From: Macrotrachela quadricornifera
Lineage: Eukaryota; Rotifera; Eurotatoria; Philodinida; Philodinidae
NCBI GenBank assembly: GCA_022393335.1
Contig: JAJEKB010000449.1
Coordinates: 1-64,000, forward strand
Reading direction: 5' to 3'
Length of the DNA: 64,000 nt
Translations under genes and position numbers: made by a program
The notes under the pieces: generated by a model
Databases searched by the model: none
What the model saw: only the letters and a program-made list of their open reading frames with translations
What the model was told of the DNA's origin: nothing
Shown here: one piece after another, positions 13,401 through 25,785 of the stretch
How the letters are laid out: every line of letters starts with the position of its first letter
How positions within the stretch are numbered: the first letter of the stretch is position 1

Positions 13401-16386
13401 TATATCTTCAATCATTGTTGCTTCTTCATCTGTTATACCATCACGAAATGTATATTCTTGAGTTTTTCTCTAAATAATAAAAATTCTATTTATATTTTTT
13501 ATTGAAGAAAAAAAAAATAAAAACCTTTTTTAAAATAATATCAATATATCCTGCAATTAATTGAGATATCTGTTGACCTTCATTTGTTTGTACAGAATAA
13601 TAATTATTTGCATAATCTCCAAAATCCTTATAATAATAAAAAAATATATATATATAAATAAATTTTATTGAAAAAGAAAAATAGTTTCATTCCTACAAGT
13701 GTAAATGTATTTGGTGATGCTGTCCATCGTTTAACATGTGTTAACGGCCATACTTCAAGAAACTATGTAAAAAAAACATATACATAAAATTAAATTAAAT
13801 AAAGTATAAATATATTTTATTATAAAATGCATCTAATATTCAAAACTCACGACGCTATAAAGCTTATCAGTCTATCTTATCGAAATCTGAATACGTATTA
13901 GAAAAGTGTAGAGTTCGCCAATATAATCTATGCAAATATGAATCAGTTTTCGGAAGTTGTAGAGTGCGCAAGTGTACCCAATAAGATTTACTTCCGTTTG
14001 AAGATCTCAAATTTCTATTTTCTAATATTTCAAAATTAATTCTCATGTCAACTATGACATCTATATATATATAATAACTATATTTAAAGAAAAAAATATT
14101 ACATCTTTAGTTCGTTCATCAACTCGAACAATAGATTCTTTTGTAACACCAAGAAGACGTGGAACAAGTTTATTTTTTCCCGACATTTTTTCCTTAATAA
14201 ATAAAATAAATAATAATAATAAAATTTTTCAATAAAATTTTACTTTAACAAGAAAAAAAGTTACGCCATATGTTCTTAATGATCGACATAATTGTGTATA
14301 TTTTAATTTAGCATCAAGTTCTGATAAACCATGATATTTTCTATGTTCCTTTGTAAAATAAAAATAAAATAAAATAGTTTTTATTTTTAATTTTTTTACT
14401 TGAAATATTCTTTTTTCAACACCTTTTGTTTTTGTATATTCTTTTGGTAAAAATTCTCGAATACTAAAAAAAAGAAAAATGAAAATTTAATTTAATCATA
14501 TAAATTGATTCTGTGATACAATATATATTATAGAGAGAATTTCATGCGTAAAAAAGGAGAAGCTTTTTATTTTATTTCAGCCACAAACATGAGAGGATTT
14601 TTACCACATATCTGATCGATAATAAATTTCATTTGATGAACAATTATTACAACAACTATCGTACATATATATATATAGAATTTACTTAGGACATACTAAA
14701 TATAGTGATGGTAATGGTTTTATTCAATATAGAAAGTTTAAGGATGCTTTATTATAATATGTAACGAATACACTCATGCTCATTTTAAAGAAAAGAAAAG
14801 GAAAGCAAGTATTTTTTTGGCATAAATTTTGATAGAACAAGAAATGAAGGTACATTGAATCGTATATTACAGAGATTTTTTTAATTAAAACAAAAAACAT
14901 GAAAAAATGATATTTTTCTTACGTGAAATACTTAAAAAGTCGATTGAAAGCATTATGAAAACAAACCAAAAATTTACAATTCGATGCGTCTTCATCTTCT
15001 CATTCTATTGATGAAAACAGCAGCTTTATATCTTCTTCCCATCAAAAATACCCACTTGTCTTTTTTTCTTTTCTTTGAAACAAACATTAATGTTATTGCT
15101 ACACATCATAAACAATTTTTATTATTAGAATGATAAATATCACAGATCTATAGAACATTAAATTTTCTCTCAAAATTTTTATAAGAAATCTTTGACTCTA
15201 TTTTTTTGTATGTCCAAAAATGTTTAATTTTTTAAATTTGAAAATAAATAGATAATCTTACTCAAGAATATTTGGTTTATGTTTTGATTCTTGATAATCA
15301 TTAAATTCTATTTGACTTTGTAAACCAGCAAATTGAATAGCTTCATCATATGTTACTGGATGTGTTCCATCTAGAATTCCATTTCGACACTTTGAAATAA
15401 ATAATATACAAATAATAATAATAAAATTTTATTTTTTTGTCTTACTTGAATATAAAGTAAATTAAGTTGTACAGGATCACGTTGATCAATATTAGTATCA
15501 GAAAAAAAATATTTTCGTCGTAAAACAACGGTTGATTGTTCATCTATATCTTGTTGTCGAAGTGTTTTTGAATGATCAAGCCAAAGAGCTTTAATTTAAA
15601 GAAAAAAAAAGACGTTTTTTTTTAAAAATTGAAATTTTAACTAACTATCATCATCTGTATGACATTTCTTTTTTAATTCTTCCATTTTTTTATCTGTTCG
15701 TTGAAGCGATCGTTCCTAAAAAATAATATTCATTTTTGTTAAAAATAATTCTATGAAAATATACTCGACGAAGTGTTGCTGTTTTTGTACTATGACTATC
15801 ATCAGAATCAAGATCATAAACAAGGGAATATTCATCATAATTTGCTATACCAAATTTCATACAAATATAAACCATTAATTGTGCAACTATTAAAGAATCA
15901 TCAACAAATATTGTTTGTATTGTACCATCTAATAAACGAATTTTTAATGATCGAAATTTATTTTTATATTCAATATTATCCTATAAGGAAAAAAATTTCA
16001 AAAAAAAATAAAAATAAAAAATATCTAAATAATTATACTCCTGTTTTTAAACCATAATAACTCAATGTTCTTGATGGATCAAGCCAATAACTTCTCGATG
16101 AATGTTGTAAATCATTTACAAAAAGTCCATATTCTAATGCTAAAATTTATAGAAATATTTTTTTTTTAATACAAAAGGAAAAATATGAATTATATTTCCT
16201 ACGATCATAATCAATTGTAATTGGTAAATGTCCTTGAATACTACGACATACATCACCAACTAACATTTGAACATCAAATTGCATTGATTGAAATATATTA
16301 TCACGTGGAACATGAATATTTAATTTAATCATATGTCCACTATTCATATTTCGATTTATTATTGTTGATCCGTTATTTACTACCAT
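1445..16386 (-). CDS. TLN1: Talin, complete, more than 20 coding exons
   Basis: Talin links integrin tails to actin and vinculin at adhesions. The coding region runs from ATG 16386 to stop 1445. Head: F0 starts with KLNIHVPRDN; F1 follows; F2 has RIFQ and LRTYGVTFFLVKEKM; F3 has NKLVPRLLGVTKES and VKRWTAS, containing the conserved integrin-contact tryptophan. A proline/tyrosine-rich linker (about 12.4-13.3 kb) precedes the rod. Rod helical bundles span about 12.3 kb to 3.6 kb, with ILAQATAQLVSSL, SFVDYQ-like FVDYQTRMVEIL and VMVTNV-type helices aligned in order with vertebrate talin. The C-terminal I/LWEQ module has DEQILEAAKSI, EEDGQWSQGLISA (1991-1932) and SMARLQTAGNAVKRA, and ends with a coiled dimerisation helix near ERELDEARNRL. 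Introns are mostly about 60 nt, but several are 0.5-1.3 kb and carry mobile elements. Vertebrate paralogue assignment (1 or 2) is not meaningful here; the symbol denotes the family. Confidence 0.97.
2381..2816. mobile_element. piggyBac-like non-autonomous element (MITE) in a talin intron
   Basis: A 428-bp unit (2385-2812) is bounded on both sides by TTAA. Its left end begins CCCTTTGGTTACG and its right end, read in reverse complement, begins GCCTTTGGTTACG, giving inverted ends of about 14 bp with one mismatch. TTAA target duplication plus CCY-type ends are the signature of piggyBac transposons. No transposase-length frame lies inside, so it is non-autonomous. It lies within the 1.3-kb talin intron between exons 3335-3409 and 1932-1991. 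Confidence 0.75.
3335..3409 (-). other. 75-nt phase-0 exon in talin, candidate cassette exon
   Basis: The exon is flanked by TTTTAG and GTATCA, is exactly 25 codons and begins and ends in phase 0. The preceding exon ends in phase 0 after ASQGK and the next starts in phase 0 with LSSKSTSEED, so it can be included or skipped without changing frame. It encodes a basic, Pro/Asn-rich insert ending KGNSPAQ just before the EEDGQWSQG segment of the actin-binding module. Large introns flank it on the 3' side. Confidence 0.6.
3790..4067. repeat. Foldback (long inverted repeat) in a talin intron
   Basis: Arms of roughly 105-120 nt at about 3790-3898 and 3947-4067 are inverted copies separated by a short A/T-rich loop. 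The best-matched inner parts are AATAGCTCATGTGATCAAAG and its complement around 3948-3974, and ATATGATATATCA near the outer ends. The arms differ by scattered substitutions and small gaps. No coding frame lies within it. Confidence 0.8.
4785..5777. other. Long talin intron, no gene seen
   Basis: A 993-nt intron between the exon ending IRITKQ and the exon starting ITIATAKAVAAG. It is less A/T-rich than its surroundings and has a perfect GTCACGTGAC palindrome at 5064-5073. Short open frames on both strands resemble no protein I know. It may be an old insertion. Confidence 0.5.
11225..11390 (-). other. Acidic low-complexity insert in the talin rod (R2-R3 linker)
   Basis: Within the exon at 10914 and above, the rod sequence carries a poly-threonine run (TTTTTIT) followed by a glutamate/aspartate run of about 14 residues (IEEEDEEEEEEEQ). 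It lies just before DQILTASDRLFSSVGDAPEM, which matches the start of vertebrate rod bundle R3. The insert is coded by GTT and TTC-type triplet runs on the plus strand, suggesting repeat expansion. Confidence 0.65.
14480..15260. other. Long talin intron (FERM region), no gene seen
   Basis: An intron of about 780 nt between the head exons ending IREFLPKEY and those ending KPNILE. No protein-like frame, inverted repeat or RNA structure was recognised. Confidence 0.5.
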
Positions 16387-17605
16387 TATTTCACTCTGAT
16401 TATTTGTTCTTTGATGTTGTTCGTTATTTTGACTCGTTTGTTCGCGAACATACCTCTGAAATAAAAAAATATATAGATAAATGATAAAATATGAAATTGA
16501 ATCCTATTCGAACACACACACACACAAAAGAAAAAAATGAATGAGTATCGATTATTCTTCCAGGAAATTGATTCTTTTATAAATGAGTGAGAAAGAAGAC
16601 GAGCAAAAATCAACATAGAATACATTCGACCCCATAATAAGTATATGTGTCCGATGTTCTGCAGTCAATGTTCAATGGTCCAAAAGAAGAGAAAGAAAAA
16701 GGAGCAACAACAAAAAAAAAACGAAGAAAAAAAAATAATCGCTTCTTCTTTCTTTCTCGTCTGTCTTGTTCAGTTAACAATGAACCTTCTTTGTTATTTT
16801 TTTTCTTCTCTCTTCGTTCTTTTTCTTCTCTTCAATGTACTTAACCAGTGAGTGACCAGTGTATTGGCTGCATTTAAATGACGAAGGATAATATGGCACC
16901 CGCATGTATACAACATTATAGACACTTTATATATACGTCTATGATCGTATTAGTATTAATAAGAGTCTCACTGTGGGATTCCATTATAACACAAGGTGTA
17001 TTTTTCCCCTGAAAAAAAACAAACTTATGATTCATATGAAGAAAATAAAAAAAATTCTTTTGCTTTCTAAACTTATCAACGACATATAGAACAAAATAAA
17101 CTATTACAAAATTTTCATTTTTTTTTTGTCTATTAATTAATATAGAAAGTTATTTATTATTTTAACTATTCACAATACTTAATCCTATGATATACTTGAA
17201 TTATTTAAGTATTATTTATTTAATAAATATTCAGATAATTAACTAAATAAGTATTACATAATTTTATATGTATTATATTAAATGCTAATAAAAAAAAGAG
17301 TGTATATATGAATGATAGTAAGTGATTATTATCTAACAAATAATAATAATAATTATAAAAAACGGATATGATTTATTTTATAAATTATAACAAGTTTTTA
17401 TTTGATTTTGATAATATGTCAAATGTTGATTAATATCATTGTTTAGATTGTAAAAGATAATCAATGATTTAGTTATAATAAAAAAAATTTGATTAGAAAT
17501 TATTAGTTTTTTTTCTCTTGTCATGTATATACAAACTTATTATCAAAATTCTTTGTAAAATATACTCAAAATCAAAAGAAGGAAAAAAGATTTAAAATAT
17601 CTTAC

Positions 17606-17860
17606 CTCTTTAGTAGTTTCTTTGTAGAGAACCATTGGAATTTAGATAGGAAAAATAAATGTGATTGTGAAAACTGAGAACTATTGTTGCATAGAATAAC
17701 AATAAAAGATAGATGAGGAAATATTTGCTCAAGAAAAAAAAAAAATCGTTCGATAGCAAGAAGAAAAAAAAAACGAAGACTATTGTAGCATTGTAACTGA
17801 CAGACGTTCTTATTTGTATTACTAGAAGTAGACCACATTCCTTCTTCTTTCTCTTTGCTG
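17606..17860 (-). promoter_or_regulatory. Probable talin 5' UTR exon and promoter side
   Basis: On the minus strand a good splice donor (AAAGAG|GTAAGA) ends an exon at 17606. A matching acceptor (ATTTCAG) lies at about 16456, followed by 70 nt of leader and the talin ATG at 16386. This suggests a non-coding first exon extending up from 17606, with its transcription start not determinable here. The only open frame across it is compositionally biased and is treated as leader. Confidence 0.5.
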
Positions 17861-20678
17861 TTCTTCTCTCATCTCTTTTTCAGCCGCAGTCAAGTATTTC
17901 CGTCTTCTGTCCTTCTTCAACTCTATTTAGACGAGGAAAAAAACCCCAAATACAACAAGATATATCAACTTTTTTCTCTTCGACAAAATGTCAAGCCAAT
18001 ATAGCATATAAGAAAAAAACCGATGAAAAAGCGAAGAAAAAAAAAATTTTTTTCTTAAGAATATATGATTAATTCTTTATATTTTATATATCTATCTATC
18101 TTATTGACTGTTTTGAACAATAACGTTCTTATCAAACCTATGATATTAATTTAAAATGAATATTTATTGATCAATGATACTTGACTTTCAATTAGTGTTA
18201 TATGATAAAGATGTTTGACAAGGTTTTATTTTATATAAGAATCCATTTGTATTTTGTCTGGCGTATCATTCTTATTTATTTTCATTGCCAAGTAGATTAA
18301 CGAATAATATACTACGTGATAATGCTTGTCAAAAAACGCAGATTTTGTTATCTTTACTATATACCAATCATAGAGTTTAATATATTAAACATTTTCTTCC
18401 GGATATTATGTTGAATTATAATCTTATATCATATTATTTTTATATTTTTTTAATGTAAATAATCAATTTATGAACCATACATAATGTAATTTAGCTGCAC
18501 GAATAGGTAAATCAATATAAAAAAAACTTATACCTTAATTAATCAGGTAAAAACAAAAAGTAATCGAAGATGTTAAGTATTAATAATCGAGAATATATAT
18601 ATATATAACATTATTACAACTAGTATCAAAAGAATATGTAACCACAAATATCTGCCAGAAACGCCTACACTAATCGATTGATATTTCCAAGATAAATAAA
18701 TAAACATTAGTAGTTTAAAAAATAAACCAATCAATAAAACAATTTTATATATTTTATTTTAAACTTATAATTTTAAATTAAAATATTTTCAAAAAATCAA
18801 GAGAATATTTTTTTTAAATAATATTATAGATGTCACTAATTATTATTTTATGTATAGACATTTTTTTTTAAGTAAAATTTTATTATTAAAATATAATTTT
18901 TAATATTAAATATTGAATGTTTGTTTTTTATTTAATGATATAAATAATACTTATCGATTAATAATCCGAACATTTCTAATGATAACAAATGAATAAATAG
19001 AATACGGAATTGAGAATGATTCATATACATTATGTCTCATAATAAACAGTCAGGCAAGAATATAAGCTGAATAAGTACTTGATTCATTATCAACGACGTA
19101 ATATAAATTCATTAGAATTTCCCAAGAGAATTTCTCAAAGGTTAGATTGATATTTCTCAATTTACTTTAAATAAACCTAAGCTAAATAATAAAACATCTA
19201 TTAAATCTAATAAACAATATTTAAAAAAAAAAGAATATTATTTTATTCATAATATATTTCCGTACGGATATGTTAATATATTCTTAAAGATCAAGGTAAA
19301 AAATAATCTTTTGTCACATGTCATTCAAATAAAAAAACATTTAATTGTCAGTAATAGTCATGGTAAATATATCAATTATTTTTTTAATTATTAGATTTTT
19401 CTTAATTTAAATTATATAAATTTCTATATATTCGTAAAATAATTATATTCTTTTTTTTAATTATCGTAATTTTTCATTTGTAGAATATTTTGACTGATGT
19501 AAAAAATTTTTCCCACATTAAAGACATAATCGTGAAAAAATGTTTTCATATAAAAGATAAGAAAATAAATTTTACACATACCTTCTTTAATATACTTGTA
19601 CTATTTCTTTTTCATTTATTCAATTTAGTATATTATTTTTCTTCTAATTTAGAAGTAATTATGTTAAATAAAGTTTTTTTTTAAAAATAATATAAGTTAT
19701 TATGAAAAGTCAATTTTTATTTTGACATTTAAGGAAATTTCTCAACTTAATGGTAGATTTTGTATTCCTGACTTTTGATAAAAATATAGGTTTTCTAATT
19801 GGTTCATTTACTTTGAACAATGATAAAAAATTAATAATATATTTTTGTCTATTACCTGGTTTTCTTCTAAAATAAAATTCATATAATATTTTTGTTTTTT
19901 ATATAGTAGTGAAATGATGTATATATATATATATATTAATAAATTTATCTTTATTAGGATGTATTATTTATTTTGTCATTTACTAATTACCTAGGTCTAT
20001 AAAAAATATTATTTTTCTCTTTAAAAAAGGTATTCTTTTTTCTTCTTTCCTTCTGTTTTATGTTATTTCTTCGTTTTTTTCTCTTTTTCTGTTTTGGACA
20101 TTTTCTTGTGATTGACAGAATATATATGATTTTTAGTGCTCTTTTTTTCTTTCCTTTCTACATTATAGTAGTAATTTACAAATAGCATAAATGTGTCTTG
20201 CTCAATTGCAAAAAAGTTGCTCTTATACTATAGAATAATTTTTTTTCTTTTTTTTACATATATATATATATATATCATAATTGATTAATCTTTATTGAAT
20301 GTTTATATTTTCTAGATATAAAATATGTAAATACATTGAGAATTTATATGAAATATTATTGACAGACAAAACAAATTTTTATTATATTCCTGTTATTATG
20401 CTGTACGTTTATTATTTTCAATAATATTGTTTCCTATATTTTAGACAGATGATTTTAATAGTAGTAAACGAAATTTAATGAGTTAATTTAATATAAAATT
20501 AAAATAGAAAGAAAAATATTTTATGGATAAAGTTGGATTTTTTTTCTTTGATTATTGTTGCAATTGTTAAAATTTTTAATTATTTGAAAACATTTTTTTT
20601 CCTTATTGTTATTGTTATAATTTGAATAAAAATTCTATAAATTTCAATTTCAATTTATCTTGTATCATTTTGTTTCAG
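17861..20678. other. Intergenic region, no gene recognised
   Basis: About 2.8 kb of very A/T-rich DNA between the talin 5' end (minus) and the first membrane-protein gene (plus). It holds (TA)n tracts near 18592-18606, 19918-19936 and 20260-20277. It should contain the talin promoter and any missing 5' exons of the next gene. I looked for a cysteine-rich exon like that of the neighbouring gene and did not find one. Confidence 0.55.
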
Positions 20679-21421
20679 CGGTGGTCGAGCAATTGGTACT
20701 ATTATTGGTATTATCTCGGGTTGTAGTCTGTTTTTTTTACTTATTGCTTGGTGTCTTGTCTATTACCGTCGTTATTTGCAGCGAAAAGGTTAGTATATCC
20801 TTACGTCATAATTCTACTCATTGAAAGAAGAAAAAAAAAAAAAAGAAAATTATTGACGTCAATAAAATGTAAGAAAAAAGAATGAAGAGAAATAAGAATG
20901 TTATTTTCATGAGATGGAATCTTCGTATATGAGATATATGAATCATTTGCAATAATATAGAATGTGTAATTATAATGAATGAAATAGAATATCATATAAA
21001 TAAAACTATAAGGTTTTATTTCTTCATACTAATTAGAATATTTTCAATTATTTAGTTAGACATTTTCGTTTTTCTTTATATTTAGCTCATACCTACGTCA
21101 CTGCCGCTCAAGCAGATGACGAAAGTATGTATAATTATTTATTAGTAACTGCTAATATATGAATTGCTCAAAAAGATAATCAAGTTATTAATATTATTTT
21201 ACTAATCTTTCTTTTGTTTTTTATTAAAATAGGAACAAATACACAAACTCGTACTGAACATGAACAAACACGTAGGGTTAATCGAACAAATAATTATACG
21301 TCTTCAGATTGTAAGCTATCTTAAAAAAAAAAAAAAATATCTTAATTTAAAATTTTTTTTTTCATTATTCTTAGCTCCTCCGCCATATGACGAAGCTGTA
21401 CAACAGTTGACTAATGCATAA
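20679..21421 (+). CDS. Single-pass membrane protein with PPPY tail, 5' end not found
   Basis: Four exons (20679-20788, 21086-21124, 21233-21310, 21375-21421) join in phase to 90 residues and a stop. The first starts at an AG acceptor, so upstream coding is missing or unrecognised. Seen: a glycine-rich stretch, a strong transmembrane segment (GTIIGIISGCSLFFLLIAWC), a basic stop-transfer YYRRYLQRK, a polar tail rich in Thr, Arg and Asn, and the C-terminal SPPPYDEAVQQL. PPxY motifs bind WW domains of NEDD4-type ubiquitin ligases. The layout matches STMC6-type proteins (Shisa, WBP1, CYYR1), but the six-cysteine ectodomain is not visible. It lies 187 nt upstream of a similar gene on the same strand. 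It could also be a truncated copy. Confidence 0.55.
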
Positions 21422-21607
21422 TTATTTATTAATTTAATAAAAATATTTGTTTCTTAATTTCAATTTGTTTTCGTCTTATTTTCATTTTTATTTCTATATA
21501 TATCTATATTGTATTTGTACACTCAGGTTCAGTAAAAACTCAATGAATAAATATTAAAATGTTTCGTTTTATATTTCAGATTTGTTTATTTGTTTTTTTT
21601 TGACATT

Positions 21608-23832
21608 ATGCGAGATAATCATCTATTTCGATGGTTTTATGTTTTATTGATTATTTCATGTAAGTTTAATATAATTAATAAATGATAAAGTTTTATTTAT
21701 TTCTATCTAGGTTTTTTTACATTTTGTACTGATGGAAAAGGATTTGGTGGAAGGGGTGGAGGATTTGGCGGTGGAAAAAGTGGAGGATCATTCGGTGGTT
21801 CAAAAGGTGGAAGCATATTTGGTGGTTCAAAAGGTTCAGGAACGTTTGGTGGATCATCCGGTTATAATCGTATGAATAGTTATGGAAGGTATAGTAGCAT
21901 GAATAAACCGTATATAATATGTTTAAAGTATTTTTTTTTATTGATTTATTTATTTTTAGTCGTTCAGGAAGTAGTTTTAGAAGTAATGCAATGAGTTTTG
22001 GTGCAGGAGCATTAGGTGGTGTGGCAGCATATTCCTTAATGAGATCTATGTCATCATCATATTATCCAGGATATTATCAACCAGGCTATGGAAGTACGTT
22101 TTGTACATATATGCATATACAATCTACGACGAAAGTTTCAACAAATTTGTTTTATTTCTTTTTCACATTTAGAAGTAGAGATCTAATTTAAGTGATAATA
22201 TTGATAGTATGAGAGATCCATTATAAAATGTACTAGAGGAGACTATGTCTATGTATATAAATTTTTCATAATTGAAATATTTCTGTTCTAGGCAAAAATA
22301 TATTTAGGTACTGTCCAGTATTTTGCATGTCCTAATCCAATGATTTGTGCTTATACAAAAACAAAATATATCGATTCGTAGAGAATTGGATACTTTATTG
22401 GATTCTAAAAATTTTAATGAGAATAACTGGAATCAAACATACTATTTTTTTAGTGAAAATAACACAAACAGATAGGTTAATCATATCTATTAAAAGTTTA
22501 TTTCAAAAAGATGGACGTAAAAATGGGATAAAAGAGATTTTGTTCCATGGTACATCTTCTAACCAGTTTCTCACACGATTCATATCACTAGTTAAATTAG
22601 ATTAGTGCTTGTTAATGTGAAACAGAATAAATGACTAAATTTGGTTAAATTTTTGTCACAGACTATAAATGAAATAATAATTTATTTTATTTGTAATTTA
22701 GTTGGAGAATCATGTACAAATGATGAAGATATGAATGGTACACGATTTGGAAAATTTCGTTGTCCACTTAATGGTTTTCCATTAGAAGCAAAATATTGTT
22801 GCGGTGAATATGGAAAACAATATTGTTGTATACGCGATGGATCAAGGTTTATTTTTATTAATAATAAAAAAAAATTTATTTATATTTAAAAATGAATTTA
22901 TTTAGTCGTGTATCACGTGCTACTTCAAATTTTGGTTGGATATTACTTGTTATAGTAATATTTACTGTTATTATTTTTCTTCTTATAAGACATCGTCGTA
23001 GAAATCAAAGTATTTATTTTATTATTTATTTATTTTTTCTTGTCTAACTTTATTTTTCTTATAGAAGATGTTATAATGATTCCAATGGAACCACCAATTG
23101 ATGAACAACAACAACCAGCTTTTTATCAACCACCACCACCACCGATGGGTTATCCACCACCACCGATGAGTTATCCACCACCATCGATGGGTTATCCTCC
23201 ACCACCAACAGGTTATGCTCAACCACCATCAGCTGGAAATCCATATGCAGTTCCACCACAAAATTATAATGGAGAATATAATCATTATCAAATGCCATAT
23301 CCACCTCAACAACAAACATTTAATCCATATCAAGTTAAAGAAGGTAAAATAAAAAGTTTTATTTAAATTTTTAAATAAAATATTTTTTTTATAAATTCTT
23401 AAATCGAATATTTAAGTATAAAAATATATTTTATAGATTTTCGATATTAATTTTTATTCAAAAATGTGAGTTATTAATAATTCAATATGCTTGTATGCAT
23501 GTAATGAAATTTCATATATGTAATGTACTTGAAATGAGATGTAGTTTATAAATCGAGTATAATTTTATATTTACTTATTAATATAAGAAGGAAAATCGAA
23601 TTCTTTTCTTTATTTTATATTACAATAAGTTAGTTATATAAATTAAATTCGGTTTTTTTTCGATAGAAATATATGATAAGAATAATGTAAAATAAAAGAA
23701 TTAAATTATCATTTAATATTATTAGATGAAGATTTTAAATAATTCTTCTTTTTTATCATTTTAGCTGGTCCACCAGCTTATGATGATGCTGTACGTTATA
23801 ATCAGGGAGGTTCTACAGCAAAACCAATATAA
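21608..23832 (+). CDS. Six-cysteine single-pass membrane protein (Shisa/CX-module-like)
   Basis: Seven exons (21608-21659, 21711-21888, 21960-22093, 22702-22846, 22906-23009, 23065-23343, 23765-23832) sum to 960 nt, giving 319 residues. Order: signal peptide (FYVLLIISCFFTFC), a Gly/Ser-rich region, a hydrophobic Gly/Ala tract (SFGAGALGGVAAYSLM), a cysteine domain with C-x15-C-x10-CC-x7-CC spacing (ending EAKYCCGEYGKQYCC), a transmembrane helix (WILLVIVIFTVIIFLLI), a proline-rich repeat with YPPPPM units, and the tail GPPAYDDAV. This is the STMC6 plan seen in Shisa and in nematode CX-module proteins; function in this lineage is unknown. An acceptor-like AG sits about 28 nt upstream of the ATG, and the tail motif resembles that of the gene just upstream. 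Confidence 0.8.
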
Positions 23833-24124
23833 ATAATATATAAAAATCATTGACAATGTGCAATGAGAAAGAAAAAACCACGAGGTGATTATTAAAATTT
23901 CATGATGATTTTTTTTTTGTTCTTATCTCAAAATTAAATCTAAACATTTGTATATGTGTGCAAACTATATTTTCCTTTTTTTTTCAACTATATATGATTA
24001 AACATGTCTTTTGTACCTTTATTTTCGTGTGTATGTATTTTTTTTTTGTTGTTGCTGCTTTTATTTTTCTTTTCTTTCTCTTCTTTATAAAAACAAAAAA
24101 AAAAAAGGAATATTAAATATAAAA

Positions 24125-25785
24125 TTAAACTCGAATCACACATGGAACTGATTGATCTCTATTCGTTGTATCATTATTATTTGTTGGTGTTGAGATTTTA
24201 CGAGAAGCTGAACGACGACAATTTAATGATGCATCACGATTTTGACGATATGATATTGGTTGTAAACGATTTGTTAATGATGCTGTTGTTACAATTGTAT
24301 GTGTTGGTTGAATCATTGATGCTGATGGAATATTTGATCTATATGACATATAAACACTCATTTGTCTCCATATACGTACAATTTTATCTAATTCACGTTC
24401 ATATTCAATTTTATCAGTTTTATTTGGTAATATAACAAGTGCTTTCCAATTAATTGTTAAAAATGATTTTAAATCATGAATGATTGGTAAACCAATTTTA
24501 ATACGTAAAACAGTATGTCCATAAGTTCTATATGCATGTATATAATCATCAATTAATGTTGATAAACGATCATATTTACCATTAATTGATTTATATGCAA
24601 GATTAGTGCGACGACTTAAACCTAATGCACCATATGTTTGACCATATTTAACACCAAGAACAATATGACGATAAATAATTGTATTACAACGTGTTTTAAA
24701 TGATATATTAAAACGTTCAAGACCTATAATACCTGTTGTTAAATAAATTCCAATTAAAAATGCTTCAAAACATTTTATTGGTAATGATTCTGTCATTCTA
24801 AAAGAAGAAAAAAAAATAATAAATTCTTAAATTTTTATTTAAATTTATTTACATATGTCTAGCAGTATCCATTAATCCACTTATTGGACGATTAGCATTA
24901 AGATCAAAAAATTGCATACCAGTATAATTATATTCAAGACGTTGAATATAATTTTGTATATGTTGTAATTTTTCTTGAACAGTTAAGCGAGTATTTGTTG
25001 CAATATGATATGGTGGATCGACATTTGGTACATGAGGATAATCAGCAATTCGATCACGAATTGTTTTTATTTCTAATGCATCTTTAGAAGAAAAAAAAGA
25101 AAGATGAAATTAAGTTAATCTCATATATTTCATGTCAATTAGTATCAAGAAATTTATATTATATTTTATGATGCAATCTATCAACATGCAATATTTATTA
25201 TTTATATAAAGAATAATTCTATTTTAAGTGTTTTTTTTAGTATTATTTATTGATATCTATTCGATAAAATATCATTAACTTTTGTTTGCTATTAGTTATA
25301 TGTAAAAGAATAAATTCATATGCAACCGTGTGTTTTTTTTATGAAAATTTAATTTTTTTAACGGTTTATTGAAGTTAGTCGTTGAAAGATTTTAATTTTT
25401 TTTAAAGTGGCACAATTAAAATTAAATATCAATATTTGATGGTAGATTTTTTCAAAAAATATTCTACACTATTAATGTTTAAATAGAATAAAATAACGAA
25501 TAAAAAAAGATATCTTTTTCAAGAGACTTTCTTTACATAAAATAAATATTTATGAAAAATATTTTGAATGAATAGAAAAAAAGTGTTGTTTTTTATTCAT
25601 ATTTAAACTTATAAAAAAATAACAATCATGTAGAACTTACTTTTAGGATATTGTTCCATGCAAAACGACCACATTCGATCGGTACATCGATCTGATAAAG
25701 GAAGACCATCACGATTAACATAGAATAGTACAACATCACCACTACGCATTGGTTCATAACCACATGTTGTTGTTGTTGTCGCCAT
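24125..25785 (-). CDS. VASH: Vasohibin, tubulin carboxypeptidase
   Basis: Three exons (25785-25641, 25081-24853, 24797-24125) total 1047 nt, giving 348 residues. Vasohibins remove the C-terminal tyrosine of alpha-tubulin. Recognisable landmarks in order: FYVNRDGLPL, DRMWSF, YNYTGMQFFDL, GLMDTARH, then the transglutaminase-like core with the catalytic Cys in ESLPIKCFEA, the His in YRHIVLGV and the Ser in GALGLSRRTNL. All three catalytic residues are present. The protein ends CVIRV, close to the vertebrate ending. Family members normally need a small partner, SVBP, which I do not see in this window. Start is the first ATG in frame. The gene is convergent with the six-cysteine protein gene, with 292 nt between stops. 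Confidence 0.93.

Noticed and set aside
17602..17838. 78-codon minus-strand frame upstream of talin
   Set aside because: Phe-rich from A/T composition and ending at a splice donor; better explained as the talin 5' leader exon.
23022..23319. Minus-strand frames opposite the proline-rich exon (Trp/Val repeats)
   Set aside because: They are reverse translations of the repeated CCACCA proline codons of the six-cysteine protein.
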